64,000 bases of DNA from Paraspadella gotoi (GCA_051294375.1 CM119268.1:8976733-9040732); one strand, 5' to 3'. Positions 32,371 through 44,801 are shown, numbered from the stretch's first letter. Notes: a model not told the origin generated them from the sequence alone. Program-made: numbers and translations.

Positions 32371-32690
32371 NNNNNNNNNNNNNNNNNNNNNNNNNNNNNN
32401 NNNNNNNNNNNNNNNNNNNNNNNNNNNNNNNNNNNNNNNNNNNNNNNNNNNNNNNNNNNNNNNNNNNNNNNNNNNNNNNNNNNNNNNNNNNNNNNNNNNN
32501 NNNNNNNNNNNNNNNNNNNNNNNNNNNNNNNNNNNNNNNNNNNNNNNNNNNNNNNNNNNNNNNNNNNNNNNNNNNNNNNNNNNNNNNNNNNNNNNNNNNN
32601 NNNNNNNNNNNNNNNNNNNNNNNNNNNNNNNNNNNNNNNNNNNNNNNNNNNNNNNNNNNNNNNNNNNNNNNNNNNNNNNNNNNNNNNNNN
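32371..32690. other. assembly gap, 320 N, ending in (GA)n
   Basis: N run followed by a short GA tract. Confidence 0.99.
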
Positions 32691-32977
32691 GAGAGAGAGA
32701 GAGAGAGATTGAGTTTTGTATTTATTTGGACCCCAAAATTAACTTCTTTAGAATTAGATCACGATTTGATGACGTTCTCTTTAATTTTTTTTTAGTGCGT
32801 GGTTTGTTTACAAATTACGAATACGATTTTTAATCATGTTTATTAAATTTGTAAAAATTTTTGTATTCAAAGAAATTGCGTATATATACCGTTATTGCGT
32901 CTTAGCGACTTTACTATTGTCAGCCCTCGACTCTGCTTTACCGCTCCCTTCTCTCATTTTCTTTTATAAACTTCCCA

Positions 32978-33859
32978 NNNNNNNNNNNNNNNNNNNNNNN
33001 NNNNNNNNNNNNNNNNNNNNNNNNNNNNNNNNNNNNNNNNNNNNNNNNNNNNNNNNNNNNNNNNNNNNNNNNNNNNNNNNNNNNNNNNNNNNNNNNNNNN
33101 NNNNNNNNNNNNNNNNNNNNNNNNNNNNNNNNNNNNNNNNNNNNNNNNNNNNNNNNNNNNNNNNNNNNNNNNNNNNNNNNNNNNNNNNNNNNNNNNNNNN
33201 NNNNNNNNNNNNNNNNNNNNNNNNNNNNNNNNNNNNNNNNNNNNNNNNNNNNNNNNNNNNNNNNNNNNNNNNNNNNNNNNNNNNNNNNNNNNNNNNNNNN
33301 NNNNNNNNNNNNNNNNNNNNNNNNNNNNNNNNNNNNNNNNNNNNNNNNNNNNNNNNNNNNNNNNNNNNNNNNNNNNNNNNNNNNNNNNNNNNNNNNNNNN
33401 NNNNNNNNNNNNNNNNNNNNNNNNNNNNNNNNNNNNNNNNNNNNNNNNNNNNNNNNNNNNNNNNNNNNNNNNNNNNNNNNNNNNNNNNNNNNNNNNNNNN
33501 NNNNNNNNNNNNNNNNNNNNNNNNNNNNNNNNNNNNNNNNNNNNNNNNNNNNNNNNNNNNNNNNNNNNNNNNNNNNNNNNNNNNNNNNNNNNNNNNNNNN
33601 NNNNNNNNNNNNNNNNNNNNNNNNNNNNNNNNNNNNNNNNNNNNNNNNNNNNNNNNNNNNNNNNNNNNNNNNNNNNNNNNNNNNNNNNNNNNNNNNNNNN
33701 NNNNNNNNNNNNNNNNNNNNNNNNNNNNNNNNNNNNNNNNNNNNNNNNNNNNNNNNNNNNNNNNNNNNNNNNNNNNNNNNNNNNNNNNNNNNNNNNNNNN
33801 NNNNNNNNNNNNNNNNNNNNNNNNNNNNNNNNNNNNNNNNNNNNNNNNNNNNNNNNNNN
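32978..33859. other. assembly gap, 882 N
   Basis: Second-largest gap in the window; exons could be hidden here. Confidence 0.99.
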
Positions 33860-34023
33860 GGGGCAGACGCGCCATCGTCGAAGTGATGACGATGGCGGCG
33901 AAGGACTAGATCTCTTTGTGCATTTGTTGCCGTTTACTTCGAGTCTAGATCGTGGCGGCGCTGCTCGTGACGTCGTTGTTGTTGTCGTTATTGATATTGT
34001 CATTGTTGTCATTTCTGACATCT

Positions 34024-34262
34024 TCGACGTCGTCGTCGTCGTCGTCGTCGTAACCTTCAGGTCGTTAACTTTTCATCTGTTTTGTTCTTGCTGAAGTTGA
34101 TTCTTTTCTTTCTATTGTTGTTCTTGATGGTGAAAAAAAAACTTATCGCTCTAGTTATTGATGTTGTTGTTGTTGTTNNNNNNNNNNTTGTTATTGATGT
34201 TGTTGTTGTTGTTGTCTATGAAATCGAGAGGACGACGTTTTTACGAGCGAAAATCGTCTCGA

Positions 34263-34293
<31 letters not shown>
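34024..34293 (+). repeat. trinucleotide repeat cluster (GTC)n, (GTT)n, (ACG)n
   Basis: (GTC)n at 34026-34051, (GTT)n on both sides of a 10-N gap (34159-34216), and (ACG)n at 34264-34293. Flanks of the 10-N gap are copies (ttattgatgttgttgtt), again an unmerged overlap. Confidence 0.9.
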
Positions 34294-34295
<2 letters not shown>

Positions 34296-34299
34296 GTTT

Positions 34300-35330
34300 C
34301 CATCATGGCCTCCATGAATAATGACGCAGTGATGGCGGGGAAGAGGAAAGACTCTCTGGAGAGGGAATGACAAGGAAATCAGTTTTACGCTAAAAAGGAA
34401 ACTGAGAGGAAAAAAAAAAGCTGAATGACTCGGAAAAGTGGGAATAGCTGAAAAAAAAATCTGGATTAGTTTTAAAAAAAGTTAAAAAAAGAAAGTGACA
34501 AGATAAGCTAGAAGGACCAAAAGGGAAATGACCCCAAAAAAAATATATTTCTCACTTCTGTATATAGAGTAAAGGAAAGTAAAAGTTGGATGACGTAAAA
34601 AATAAAATTACAAATCCAGCTGACTGACTTACTTTGAAGAGGATGTTGCAATAAAAGCAAATTAAACGAGCGGGGGAAAAAGAAAAAAAGACAATAAACC
34701 CCAACATAACAAATCAAAACTGTCAATAAAAAAGTAGGATTACACAGTAATACACACCACCCCCTCCAACCCGCCCCCCCAAAAAAGGAAATGAGTCTCG
34801 GGTGAGTGAAGTCTGAACCAAACAGCGAAGAAATGAATCGTGCGACGTCGAAGACTCGAAGAGACGAGAGGAAGGTCAACGATGTTGGATGATCTCAGTG
34901 GGCGGAATCGTTATTCGCCAGAGTGGTTGACGATTGGGGGTGGCGTAGTGATGCGGGGGTGGGTGAAGAGTGGAAAAAGGGTGGAGGGCAAGGCGACAGC
35001 TGCGAGCAGTGAGACTGTTTCCCTCCCCCATTTGCACGACGAAATCCTTTCAAGTCGAAAGGGGTATGAAATGGAAGGCGAAGAAATTCGTCTCAAATAC
35101 TTACAATAAAATATGTAACATATGCTGATGAAAACAATGCATGATACTTTTTATGATATATGAAGACTTTGATAATGAGATTGAGAGTGAGGGAGTCGGC
35201 TAGGCTATGATTAATATCATTCAATGCTGCCGCCAATGAGCATGGAAATATGAGGCGCGAATGAAATCAAGACGGAAAGAAGAAAAATGTAGGTTATTTT
35301 TTGAGAATAGTTTTAGGCTCGGATGGAGAG
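34300..35330. other. mixed sequence, no supported gene
   Basis: About 1 kb. A frame at 34840-35109 (about 89 codons) and its shadow have no repeats or recognisable motif and I do not call either. Nothing else seen. Confidence 0.4.
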
Positions 35331-35332
35331 AG

Positions 35333-35862
35333 NNNNNNNNNNNNNNNNNNNNNNNNNNNNNNNNNNNNNNNNNNNNNNNNNNNNNNNNNNNNNNNNNNNN
35401 NNNNNNNNNNNNNNNNNNNNNNNNNNNNNNNNNNNNNNNNNNNNNNNNNNNNNNNNNNNNNNNNNNNNNNNNNNNNNNNNNNNNNNNNNNNNNNNNNNNN
35501 NNNNNNNNNNNNNNNNNNNNNNNNNNNNNNNNNNNNNNNNNNNNAAGAAAGAAAGAAAGAAAAATAGAAAGAAAGAAAGAAAGACAGAGAGAGAAAGAGA
35601 GAGAGAGCGAGAATCGTTGGAAGGTGGGCCATGGGCGGAAATGNNNNNNNNNNNNNNNNNNNNNNNNNNNNNNNNNNNNNNNNNNNNNNNNNNNNNNNNN
35701 NNNNNNNNNNNNNNNNNNNNNNNNNNNNNNNNNNNNNNNNNNNNNNNNNNNNNNNNNNNNNNNNNNNNNNNNNNNNNNNNNNNNNNNNNNNNNNNNNNNN
35801 NNNNNNNNNNNNNNNNNNNNNNNNNNNNNNNNNNNNNNNNNNNNNNNNNNNNNNNNNNNNNN
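35333..35862. other. two assembly gaps (212 N and 219 N)
   Basis: N at 35333-35544 and 35644-35862, with an AAAG/GA-rich island between them. Confidence 0.99.
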
Positions 35863-36645
35863 CTCTCTTTTTTTCTCTAGCTATAATTCTTCCTCTTTCT
35901 GTTTTTATTGTCTCTACCGCTCTCTCTCTTTCCTCTCTCTCTCTCTCACCGGCGCCAAAGCAGACAGGGTTAATTTCCTGAATGAAACTTTGAAGCTTAT
36001 TTAAATATTTTCAAATCCTTTGGCGCGGACGTTGAGACGAGTTCGCAGCGCCACCGATGCAACCCTGGAGGGTTCTTTGATGTCTGAGCCTCTTTTGAAA
36101 AAGAGAGACCGTCTGAAAAGTGAAACGAAAAGACTGAAGAATGGAACTCTTGGAAGAAGGAAGTAGTACAATTTGGGGCGCGAGTTAATTTATACATGGC
36201 CGCTCTCCTTTCTCTCTCTCTTTCTCCTTTTCTCTCTGTTTTTACTCTTTTAATTCTTTCGGTAATATCTGACCGTTAAGAAAGTAAACTTATTTACAAT
36301 TTTACCGCAAGGTGTGAGTGAATCAGTGGATTTCTCGTCCTCTTATTGCGAACTTTTTTAATCGGATAATATATCTTTCTTTTTCATTGTTTGTGAATGT
36401 GAATCAGTCATAGTTAAGTAAGTAAAAAATAATATTAATATCCCCCCAAAGAATTCCACCTTGTTTGACTGGCGATATTTAAGACAATTTAATACTGCAA
36501 TATTTAAATATTAATTAAACGAAAGGATATTTTTTTTAAATTTTTGCTGTTTAAGCCAATGATATATATTGATCTTTAAAATACACGAACGACCCATTCC
36601 AGCCTCAATCTCTTCCCCCTTCCCCCCCCCCACCCTTCCTCCAAG

Positions 36646-36821
36646 ATACAACATCTCCTGCGACATCGTCTCCAACCCGCGCGTCGACGCCAAGAACATC
36701 AGCGTCGACGTCTCCAGCAATTTCGTGGAGAACGGACTCAAGATCACCTCCAAGGAAATTCTCCCGATTCTTCACGGAGTCAGAGTGACGATCCAAGTGT
36801 TGAGGGCGTCCCTGCCGGCGG
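36646..36821 (+). CDS. IgSF membrane protein, exon 4: third Ig-like domain
   Basis: 176 nt, open, GC3-rich. Strong acceptor (ccccccacccttcctccaag), donor GGCGG|GTGAGAG. First base completes Arg with exon 3. It reads YNISCDIVSNPRVDAKNISV, parallel to exon 2 (YTVVCEVMSNP...KNITW): B-strand Cys5 and the S-N-P and K-N-I marks are kept, but Trp is replaced (ISVDV). Then GLKITSKEILPILHGVRVTI resembles E/F strands. Sequons NIS occur twice. This parallel shows the protein contains tandem copies of one unusual Ig-like domain. The exon ends with 1 nt (G), exactly what exon 5 (TC) needs. It lies 15.6 kb after exon 3 with the LINE, minus-strand exons and gaps between. Confidence 0.75.
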
Positions 36822-37355
36822 GTGAGAGAGATCGGGGGGGGGGTCGAGAGATAGAGGGATAAAGTCAGAGGATGAACGATTTTCATTTACCATTTTTTCC
36901 CATCAAGAATATTGACTATTGATAATTTATTTATTATTTGATATCTAAGAAGCTCGATTGATTAAACAATTGCTCGCTGGTTCGCTCAAGAATTTATTTG
37001 CCTTTTTTTTTCATTCATTAATCGATTTCTTGATTCGTGGATTCCTTTGGTCGCTAGCATAATTAATTGATTAATAGATTTATTCATTCGTTGAGACGAT
37101 TCTTCGTTGATTAATTAATTAATTAATTTGCTTAGTTAATGTCTCGCTCGATTGCATCCCCCAGTCATCCTCTCCGAATAAGACAGTGATAGAGGAATAA
37201 AGTAAATTAAATTAATTAATTAATTAATTTGCTTAATTAATTTCTCGCTCGACTGCATCCCCCAGTCATCCTCTCCGAATAAGACAGTGATAGAGGGATA
37301 AAGTCAATTAAATTAATTAATTAATTAATTTGCTTAATTAATTTCTCATCACCAG
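36822..37355 (+). other. intron 4, AT-rich, with tandem repeat
   Basis: 534 bp. GA-rich start, then AT-rich with attaattaatt runs. Its 3' part is a tandem repeat that includes the splice acceptor and the exon 5 start (see 37120-37368). Confidence 0.7.
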
Positions 37356-37368
37356 TCATCCTCTCCGA
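37120..37368 (+). repeat. tandem repeat carrying splice acceptor and start of exon 5
   Basis: Unit of roughly 90-101 bp: (attaatta)n-ttgcttagttaatttctcgctcg-tgcatccccc, then AG and tcatcctctccga. The last 13 nt are the first 13 nt of exon 5. They occur at 37165, 37266 and 37356, each after a cag. Only the last is followed by coding sequence; the first two run into ataagacagtgatagagg. Confidence 0.9.
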
Positions 37369-37608
37369 CTCTTTCGTCCTCGTCCACGCCCACGGCGGCG
37401 ACGGAATGGGCGCCGGGCGTCGCAACGTCTCCCTTCGTTTCCCCAAAATCCACGAGGCGTCGGCGACCGGCGTCAATTCGTCGCCGCTGGATTGGCCGCT
37501 CGGCGCCGCGGGCGTCGCTTGGACCCAAGTCGGCGTCGTCGTCGCCGTCTTCGCTCCCATCGTCGTCGCCGTCTGCCTCGCCGCCGCCGTCGGAGTTTGG
37601 ATATCCAG
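37356..37608 (+). CDS. IgSF membrane protein, exon 5: stalk and transmembrane helix
   Basis: 253 nt, open, extremely GC3-rich. Acceptor catcaccag, donor CCAG|GTTGGAGG. About 83 residues: ILSDSFVLVHAHGG (F-strand region, with Val where Cys is usual), RRNVSLRFPKI (G strand), a Ser/Gly/Ala-rich stalk with sequons NVS and NSS, and a hydrophobic segment of 25 residues (58-82; VGVVVAVFAPIVVAVC then LAAAVGVWI), which reads as a single transmembrane helix. The order gives a type I topology with the Ig domains outside the cell. The exon ends 1 codon after the helix in phase 2, so the cytoplasmic tail is elsewhere. Pfam-type hits to Ig domains are expected but cannot be checked here. Confidence 0.75.
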
Positions 37609-37658
37609 GTTGGAGGAAGTGGAGGGCGGGAGGGTGCGTTTGAGGTTGTGATGATGAT

Positions 37659-37772
<114 letters not shown>

Positions 37773-37986
37773 CTTCTCTTTCTCTTTCTCACCCTCCCTC
37801 CCTCTCTTACCAAACAAAGCAATTCCTTGTCCAATTCAATCATCTTCGACGCATTCCCATTGGCCGACCTCCTTCACTATCGATTCTCATTCCCGCATCC
37901 TGATTGGTTAAAACTCGCCATTAGTCTAGAAAACCCTCGTTCCCGCATCCAGATTACTTTCTCTCAGCTCCTTCTATTTTGCGGCG

Positions 37987-38203
37987 NNNNNNNNNNNNNN
38001 NNNNNNNNNNNNNNNNNNNNNNNNNNNNNNNNNNNNNNNNNNNNNNNNNNNNNNNNNNNNNNNNNNNNNNNNNNNNNNNNNNNNNNNNNNNNNNNNNNNN
38101 NNNNNNNNNNNNNNNNNNNNNNNNNNNNNNNNNNNNNNNNNNNNNNNNNNNNNNNNNNNNNNNNNNNNNNNNNNNNNNNNNNNNNNNNNNNNNNNNNNNN
38201 NNN
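37987..38203. other. assembly gap, 217 N
   Basis: Run of N. Confidence 0.99.
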
Positions 38204-38337
38204 GGGAAAAGGGTCCCTTGTTTAGTGTTTACCTCTGTTTTGGTTCCGAGTAAAAATAAGTTGCTTTTTTTTTTTCGTCGGGTGAGGACGACGGAGACGT
38301 TCTTGCGATGGTCCCTCGCTGCCGCCTTGGCCTCTGT

Positions 38338-38390
38338 ACTGCTGCCGCAGCCGCCGCCGCCGTCGCCGCCGTCGCCGCCGTCGCCGCCCT
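38338..38390 (+). repeat. (GCC/GTC)n trinucleotide repeat
   Basis: Short frame from ATG 38308 reads MVPRCRLGLCTAAAAAA and on to a stop after 38 codons; Ala-rich only because of the repeat, so not called as a gene. Confidence 0.85.
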
Positions 38391-38751
38391 TCACTACACC
38401 CGAGGGAGGAGACTTTTCTCATAAAATTCTGGTTCTTTTCGTTGTCGGAAGGAAAACAGGGGGGAAAAATGGCCTTGTCGCTCTCCCCCTGCCTCCTCCA
38501 CCACCACCCCCACCATACGTGCCTTCCACCCTTTCTCCCCCGACCAACCTCCACCATCTTTTCGGGCTTCTCATTCTTTGCTTCTTTTTCGTTCACAAAG
38601 AAATTTTCTCTATCGTCACCAAAAAAAAAAAAAAATCACCCGCTCAAGTGAAAAACAGCAATGGTCGTTTAGAAATAACGCAAAATACACAAACTGTAGG
38701 AAATTCATGAAACCTTGGACGGTGCACAAACCTCGTTGTCGGTGTCTCTAT

Positions 38752-38955
38752 TTTCCAATGTCCACTGTCCAGTCCAGTTGAGGAAATTATGTTTCATTAT
38801 AATAATAATAATAATAATATTCTTGTAAAAGAATTTACCCGAATCGCAAAAATTATTAACTTTAGATTTATTATTTCTTCGATTCGCTGCTCTTGTTTGC
38901 TTTTTCTCCTTGGACAATGGACAATGGACAATGGACAATGTCCAATGGACATACA
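38752..38955 (+). repeat. (GGACAAT)n heptamer tract and inverted counterpart
   Basis: ggacaatggacaatgg... at 38911-38945, with complementary ccaatgtccactgtcc at 38755-38772, about 140 nt upstream across an (AAT)n run (38797-38820). Could form a hairpin. Confidence 0.7.
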
Positions 38956-39042
38956 TTAGGGTCGAGCGGTTTTAACATAACGTATCTTTAAATTTTGAGG
39001 TAATAAAATTTATCCATTTTACCTACCTGCGATAAACTTCAA

Positions 39043-39616
39043 NNNNNNNNNNNNNNNNNNNNNNNNNNNNNNNNNNNNNNNNNNNNNNNNNNNNNNNNNN
39101 NNNNNNNNNNNNNNNNNNNNNNNNNNNNNNNNNNNNNNNNNNNNNNNNNNNNNNNNNNNNNNNNNNNNNNNNNNNNNNNNNNNNNNNNNNNNNNNNNNNN
39201 NNNNNNNNNNNNNNNNNNNNNNNNNNNNNNNNNNNNNNNNNNNNNNNNNNNNNNNNNNNNNNNNNNNNNNNNNNNNNNNNNNNNNNNNNNNNNNNNNNNN
39301 NNNNNNNNNNNNNNNNNNNNNNNNNNNNNNNNNNNNNNNNNNNNNNNNNNNNNNNNNNNNNNNNNNNNNNNNNNNNNNNNNNNNNNNNNNNNNNNNNNNN
39401 NNNNNNNNNNNNNNNNNNNNNNNNNNNNNNNNNNNNNNNNNNNNNNNNNNNNNNNNNNNNNNNNNNNNNNNNNNNNNNNNNNNNNNNNNNNNNNNNNNNN
39501 NNNNNNNNNNNNNNNNNNNNNNNNNNNNNNNNNNNNNNNNNNNNNNNNNNNNNNNNNNNNNNNNNNNNNNNNNNNNNNNNNNNNNNNNNNNNNNNNNNNN
39601 NNNNNNNNNNNNNNNN
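39043..39616. other. assembly gap, 574 N
   Basis: Run of N. Confidence 0.99.
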
Positions 39617-40960
39617 GCCCGCCTTTGGATGGCGTTTTGCTCGAAAAAGAAAAGAAACGGGGAACGAGGGCGACCGTCTGAGGAACGTCGCATGCTCATG
39701 AATTTCTTAGCGCAAAGTGTATAAATAATGCTGCTTCATTTTTTTTTTTCCTTTCTTTCTTTCTTTCTCTCGAGCCGAAAACAATTGCGCGGGAGATGTT
39801 TTCTCGTTCCGCCAATAAGAAAAAAAAAAGCGATTGTTTTGATCGGGTATTATCGTTGAGCTCTAGTTTTATTGACAGGATTGGTCAAACTGCAAATGGA
39901 AAAATCCGTATCGAGGTTTTTTTTCTTCTTTTTCCTCCTTTATTTTTATTTATCTTCGTCTTTCTTTCTTTCCGAGCGATTCTCCTTTTTTATCCTTTCT
40001 TCTTTTCTTTTCTCCTTTCCTCCATTTTACTGACCCAGGTTTCACACCTGATCGTTTATTCCGCAATCGCTTTCAAACTAACTTCTCTTTGGAGTCGACT
40101 TCTTTTGATTCATTCCATTATCCCTCCCTTTTTCCTCTTTTCTTTCCTCTCTTCCTCCATTTTTATTCCGTTTCCTTTATTCCGATTCTATTTTCATTTC
40201 AAATCCTTTATTCTCCGCGTTTTTATATATTTCTCCTTCCTCCCTGTAATTTTTTTTTTCATTGTATAATCTCATTCTGACAGTTTTTAGTTCGCTCATT
40301 CTATCATTCTCACATTCTCTCATTCTTAACTTCCTCCACTTCTCCGCATCCATCAGCGCCGCGCCACAACACCGCAACCACTCCCGGGCGCTTGCGAAAC
40401 CGCCGCCGCCGCCTCCGCCGCCGCCGCACGCCATCTCCGATTTTCCGATGAAACTTTCATCAAAGGAAACGGAGAGAAAAAAAAAAGGAAACAAAAGGGA
40501 AAATAAGAAAAGAAAAGAGAGACAAAAGACTAAACGGTTGGGTGGTTGGCGCGAGCTGGTTTAGCCTCGAAGACGCGAGAGTGCGCGAGGAGGAAAAACC
40601 AAAGTGGTTGGTGAGGGAAAGCAGGGAGAGTGATTTCAAAGGTGTGCGCGGTAAGGTGGCGTTCTTACTTCGTTCGTTAAAATTAAAATCCTGACTGCAT
40701 CTTACGGTTGGTACAGTACCTCTCTGTTCGCACCTCGTTTCAATCTTGGATCTCATCGTCCGAAAAAAAGAACCATCGTCCGACTCAGACTTAAAGGTGG
40801 TTCCTCGACAGAGTAAGCACATCTTTCAATCCGAAGGTGGGTCCGCTGCCCGCCGCTGCCCGTCGATGCGGAAAGCAAAAAAAAAAAAAAAAGAATTAGA
40901 GCTCCATTTATTTTCCGGGTTCGCATCCGGAATTTCTTTTGCCCTTGCCGCTCTCGAGGA
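39617..40960. other. pyrimidine-rich then GC-mixed sequence, no supported gene
   Basis: T/C-rich to 40260. A (CCG)n run at 40402-40432 gives, on the minus strand, an ATG frame starting MACGGGGGGGGFASAREWLR that degenerates into Arg/Glu/Lys-rich text; I do not call it. No exon borders found. Confidence 0.4.
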
Positions 40961-40964
40961 AAGA

Positions 40965-40991
40965 AGAGAGAGAGGGAGAGGGAAAAAAAGA

Positions 40992-41032
<41 letters not shown>

Positions 41033-41090
41033 AGAGAGAGAGCAGAGAGAGAGAGAGACAGAGCAGAGACAGAAAGAGAGAGAGAGCCAA
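40965..41090 (+). repeat. GA-rich microsatellite
   Basis: Interrupted GA tract. Confidence 0.93.
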
Positions 41091-43240
41091 TTGTTAACGA
41101 ATGAGTGCCCTTCAGTTTCGGCAAGTGTTCCTTGCCTCCTCTCCCATGCCTCCTTAATCTAAAGTCTTTCCCCATGCCCAATCCCTTGCCGCCTCCAGAT
41201 CACTGCCCCTCCTCCCACCTGTCCCAAACCCATTCTTGTTCACCCCTAAATTTATCTTCATCTCCTTTTCTACCCGCCCCCATCTCTCGACCTTTGCTTG
41301 AGGCTGAGGTGTTTTTTTCTTCTTCTTCTCTTTCAGAAGATTTGCGCGCGAAAAAAAAACTTGAATGATTCGCTTTTTGCCAATTTTGAGAAGATCGCGA
41401 GGTCGGTTATGTTTTCGTCCGCGCTTTGTTTATTTATTTATTCATTTGTTTGCTTACCTGAAAATTTTTTGGATATTTTGATGTGCCAATGTTTAGATTT
41501 CGGCGAAGACCGAAAGCTCCGGTAAAGAAATTGGTAATATTATAATATTAAATGCCGTGAGCCTTTTATATGCTTAAAAAGGTTCTTTATAATATGGACC
41601 GCTTCCTTGACAGGAAAGCCTGGTTATCTGGGAGTTAATAAACTAGACTCTGATTCTTGATTGAAATCCTAGAGGGTCAGTTCATGAGGAATAAATGCCT
41701 TTACCCACCATAGCCTGTCCAAAGTCGGGGACAAGCTTGGTTATTTATTAAATAAATGGATTATCATATATTAGATGCACCGATTTCATTATCGGTAGTG
41801 TCAGTGTAAGATATTCATCCTTAAAGGACTCAAAAAGTGGAATTTGATCAAGCCAAGTCAGGCGCTCGGAATAAGAAGGAACGCGATCGAGAACTCCAAA
41901 GAAAAGTTTCCTTGAGCCTCTTTGCTTCGTTGACTCGCCAAAGCGGATCGATACGTTTTCCAATAAAAGACTCCCTCGGATCATGACTCAGCAAAGCTTT
42001 TTTTGTAATGTGAAAGATAAATTACAAGACGCTGTATCGGTAATTGGAGAAGGAATGACAATATATATTTGTAAAGAACTAAAGATAATAGAATTAAATG
42101 AAGAATTTGGGTTTTTTTTATAACAAACAACGAATTTAAAAAAAATTTGATTAAAAAATGTACAGGTTTCGGCAAAACTGTTAGCCTTCATTAGCGCAAA
42201 AAAAAGATACGACAATGTATAAAGATTTAAGAAACATATAGTTTGAAAATCTAAAGAGAAATAACATTGAAAGTACATAAATCTTTTTTATGCCTCATAA
42301 TAAAATCTTTTTTTTGAAAACTCACTTTGTTTCTCCCTTTATATCCTTCACGTTCTCCTTTACTTCCGCTCAATCTCAACTCTCCTTCCACCTTTCCTTC
42401 CATCCTAAGACTTCCCTCTCCCTCTCCCTTTCAACGCCCCCTCCAGTCCCCCCTCTTTCGTCTCGCGCGCCACCTGGACGTCGATTGACGCTCCTGTATT
42501 CAAGTCACGCGGCGTCTGCGTCGGCGCCTCCATTCGGGGCGCATTGATTGCCACGCCCCAACCTCCTCTTCCTCCTCCTCCTCTTTCCGCCCTCGTGGTT
42601 TGGTAGCCCAGTCGCCCCGTCGCCCCCTCCACCCCCCCCCGCCGCAACTCTCTTTTCCTCGAATCAAGAGGCCGTCCTCGTTTGACCCCGAAAGTTCACA
42701 GCAATTCCCTTATTTTCTCACCGAACTCACCCTTGAGTTGAGGTGAGGTGAGCGAATCCTGTGAACGAACGAAATGAATTGATGAGTAGGAAAGGTTGGA
42801 CGTAATGATTAAATAATTTATTATGAGGTGTTTTTATTTATATCATGTTAGTGATTCAGATGGATACAAATATACAAAAACTTTTACGAAGTACGCTTGC
42901 AAGTGTAATGAACGAATCACTAACTAAATTGTGATTATAGGAAAATGAATTTTGAGAAGTATTAATTAGAGAATAGAGAGTGAAAAAGTAATTCAAGATA
43001 TCGAAATTGACGTATACTTCGAAAATACACCGATCAATCGCTTCACCAACTCACGACTTGAAAACTAACCCCCACTCCGTTTCGATCTCCTCCTCCTCCT
43101 CCTCCCCCTCCTCCTCCACCAAAGAGACTCCGCCTCCAACGTTTTATTCGCCTTTCGGACTCACATTCTTTCAATCTTGGCTTAAATGGATTCCGATGGT
43201 CCCTCCCCTCCTCACATCGCCTTTCCCTTCCCTCCGGAAA
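41091..43240. other. no gene seen; pyrimidine-rich to AT-rich
   Basis: Includes C-rich stretches (41100-41300, 42300-42660), AT-rich 41400-42290, and TCC repeats (43087-43120). Short frames only. Confidence 0.4.
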
Positions 43241-43242
43241 AC

Positions 43243-43287
<45 letters not shown>
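43243..43287 (+). repeat. (GA)n microsatellite
   Basis: Perfect GA tract. Confidence 0.95.
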
Positions 43288-43290
<3 letters not shown>

Positions 43291-44107
43291 CTTCAGATTT
43301 TCTTCTCCTGATCAAAAGTGACGTCTGAATCTTTTGTTTGTTTTCTTTTTTTTCCCTTTTTTTGTTTTTCTTGTTCCGAGTCGACGGAATTGTGACACCG
43401 CTCGACGTGGAATCTCCTCAGAGGGGGCGTTGTTGTTGTCGATGGAGAAAGGGGGCGTTAGTGGTGTCGGTGGGGGTAAAGGAATGAGTTGGGGCAGTGG
43501 ATGGATTGTAATGTAAAATGCGATTATGATGTTTGTGAAACCTGTCGCGTGCGGTTTGAAGACAGTATGCGCGGGGAAAAAAAAACAAAATTTGAAGGAT
43601 GATATATATTCCGTCTCGAGAGAAAAGGAAAATTGATTGAAAAAAAAAATTTTCAGACGTCAAACGTTGGATATTTTTTTTTCTTTTGCCACACCTATAA
43701 CGCACGAAGCTTCATGCAACTCGGCTTTCTACAGTTCATTCTTTAGCTCCATCAGGCGTCCTTTTCATTGAGACTTCTATATATTTATTTATAATACATT
43801 ATATGATGATTTACGAAATATGCCGCCACAATATCAAAAAGCTAACAAGGAGGAAATAAAAAAAAAAACGATTGAAAGCAAATGATTCTGAACATGACAT
43901 TCGGTTCCGTCGTTTGAATGTATTAAGACATATTTAAATCCAAATGCGTCATGAATTTAGAATTCAAAAGAATAAGCATTCGAAGCGCCAATCCTGTTTG
44001 GTTGCTAGGCAATTAATTCAGATCAAGGATTAAGACGTCAGCCAATCAGTCAGCTCGCACGTTGCTTTCTCACTTTCTAATAGTCATCGCCGACTCAATG
44101 AAAGAAA

Positions 44108-44209
<102 letters not shown>

Positions 44210-44399
44210 CATCTGCTGAGCTCAATACCACTTTATGGTATCTCGGATACGAAAGGTTCAATTAATTCGCGGCGGATCTAAAAAATAAAAGATTAAAACG
44301 AACTTTTTTTTTTTTTAAACGGCGAGGGTTTTTATTTTTTTTTTTTTCGACGCGCGCTTTAATACCAAGTTTGATTCCACGAGCGAGAGAGCTTTTTAA

Positions 44400-44787
44400 A
44401 AATTAACAAAATGAGGGGAGAGGAGGAGAGGAGAGAGAGGGGGGGGTGAAGAGGAAAAGAGAGAGAAAAAAAATTTTCAAAGTCGTAGAAGTTTTTTTCC
44501 CCTGATTACATCGAGGAAATTCTTTGCACCTTTTCTTCCGCCTGGGCTGCGCTTGTCAGGAAGAAATCTAATCAATCGAAGGAAAGAAACGGAAATCGGG
44601 AGAAAGGAAAAAGAGGGAGGAAAAGGAGAGAGGAGAAGGAGAAAAGGAGGAGGAATAGGAGGGGGAGAAAGGAAAGAGAGAGAGGAAAAAGAGGAAGGAG
44701 AGGAAGGAAAAAGAGGGAGGAAAATGAGGGGGGAGACGGAGGAAAAGGAGGAAGGAGAGGAAGGAAAAAGAGGGAGGAAAAGGGAGA
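44400..44787 (+). repeat. purine-rich tract
   Basis: GGAGA/GAAAAAG-rich sequence with local repeats (ggaaaaagagggaggaaaa about every 60 nt). Borders the composite element at 44788. Confidence 0.85.
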
Positions 44788-44801
44788 TATGTCATCTCCC
44801 A

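Noticed and set aside
32836-34021. Very long frames of 300 or more codons
   Set aside because: They consist almost entirely of N; the same applies at 50346-51833, 35261-36004 and 37979-38710.
37120-37340. Spaced repeats as a CRISPR-like array
   Set aside because: The units are adjacent, AT-rich and contain the gene's own splice acceptor; this is a eukaryotic intronic tandem repeat.
40177-40494. Minus-strand frame beginning MACGGGGGGGG
   Set aside because: The Gly run is from a CCG repeat and the rest is Lys/Glu/Arg-rich from pyrimidine-rich DNA; no splice or promoter support.
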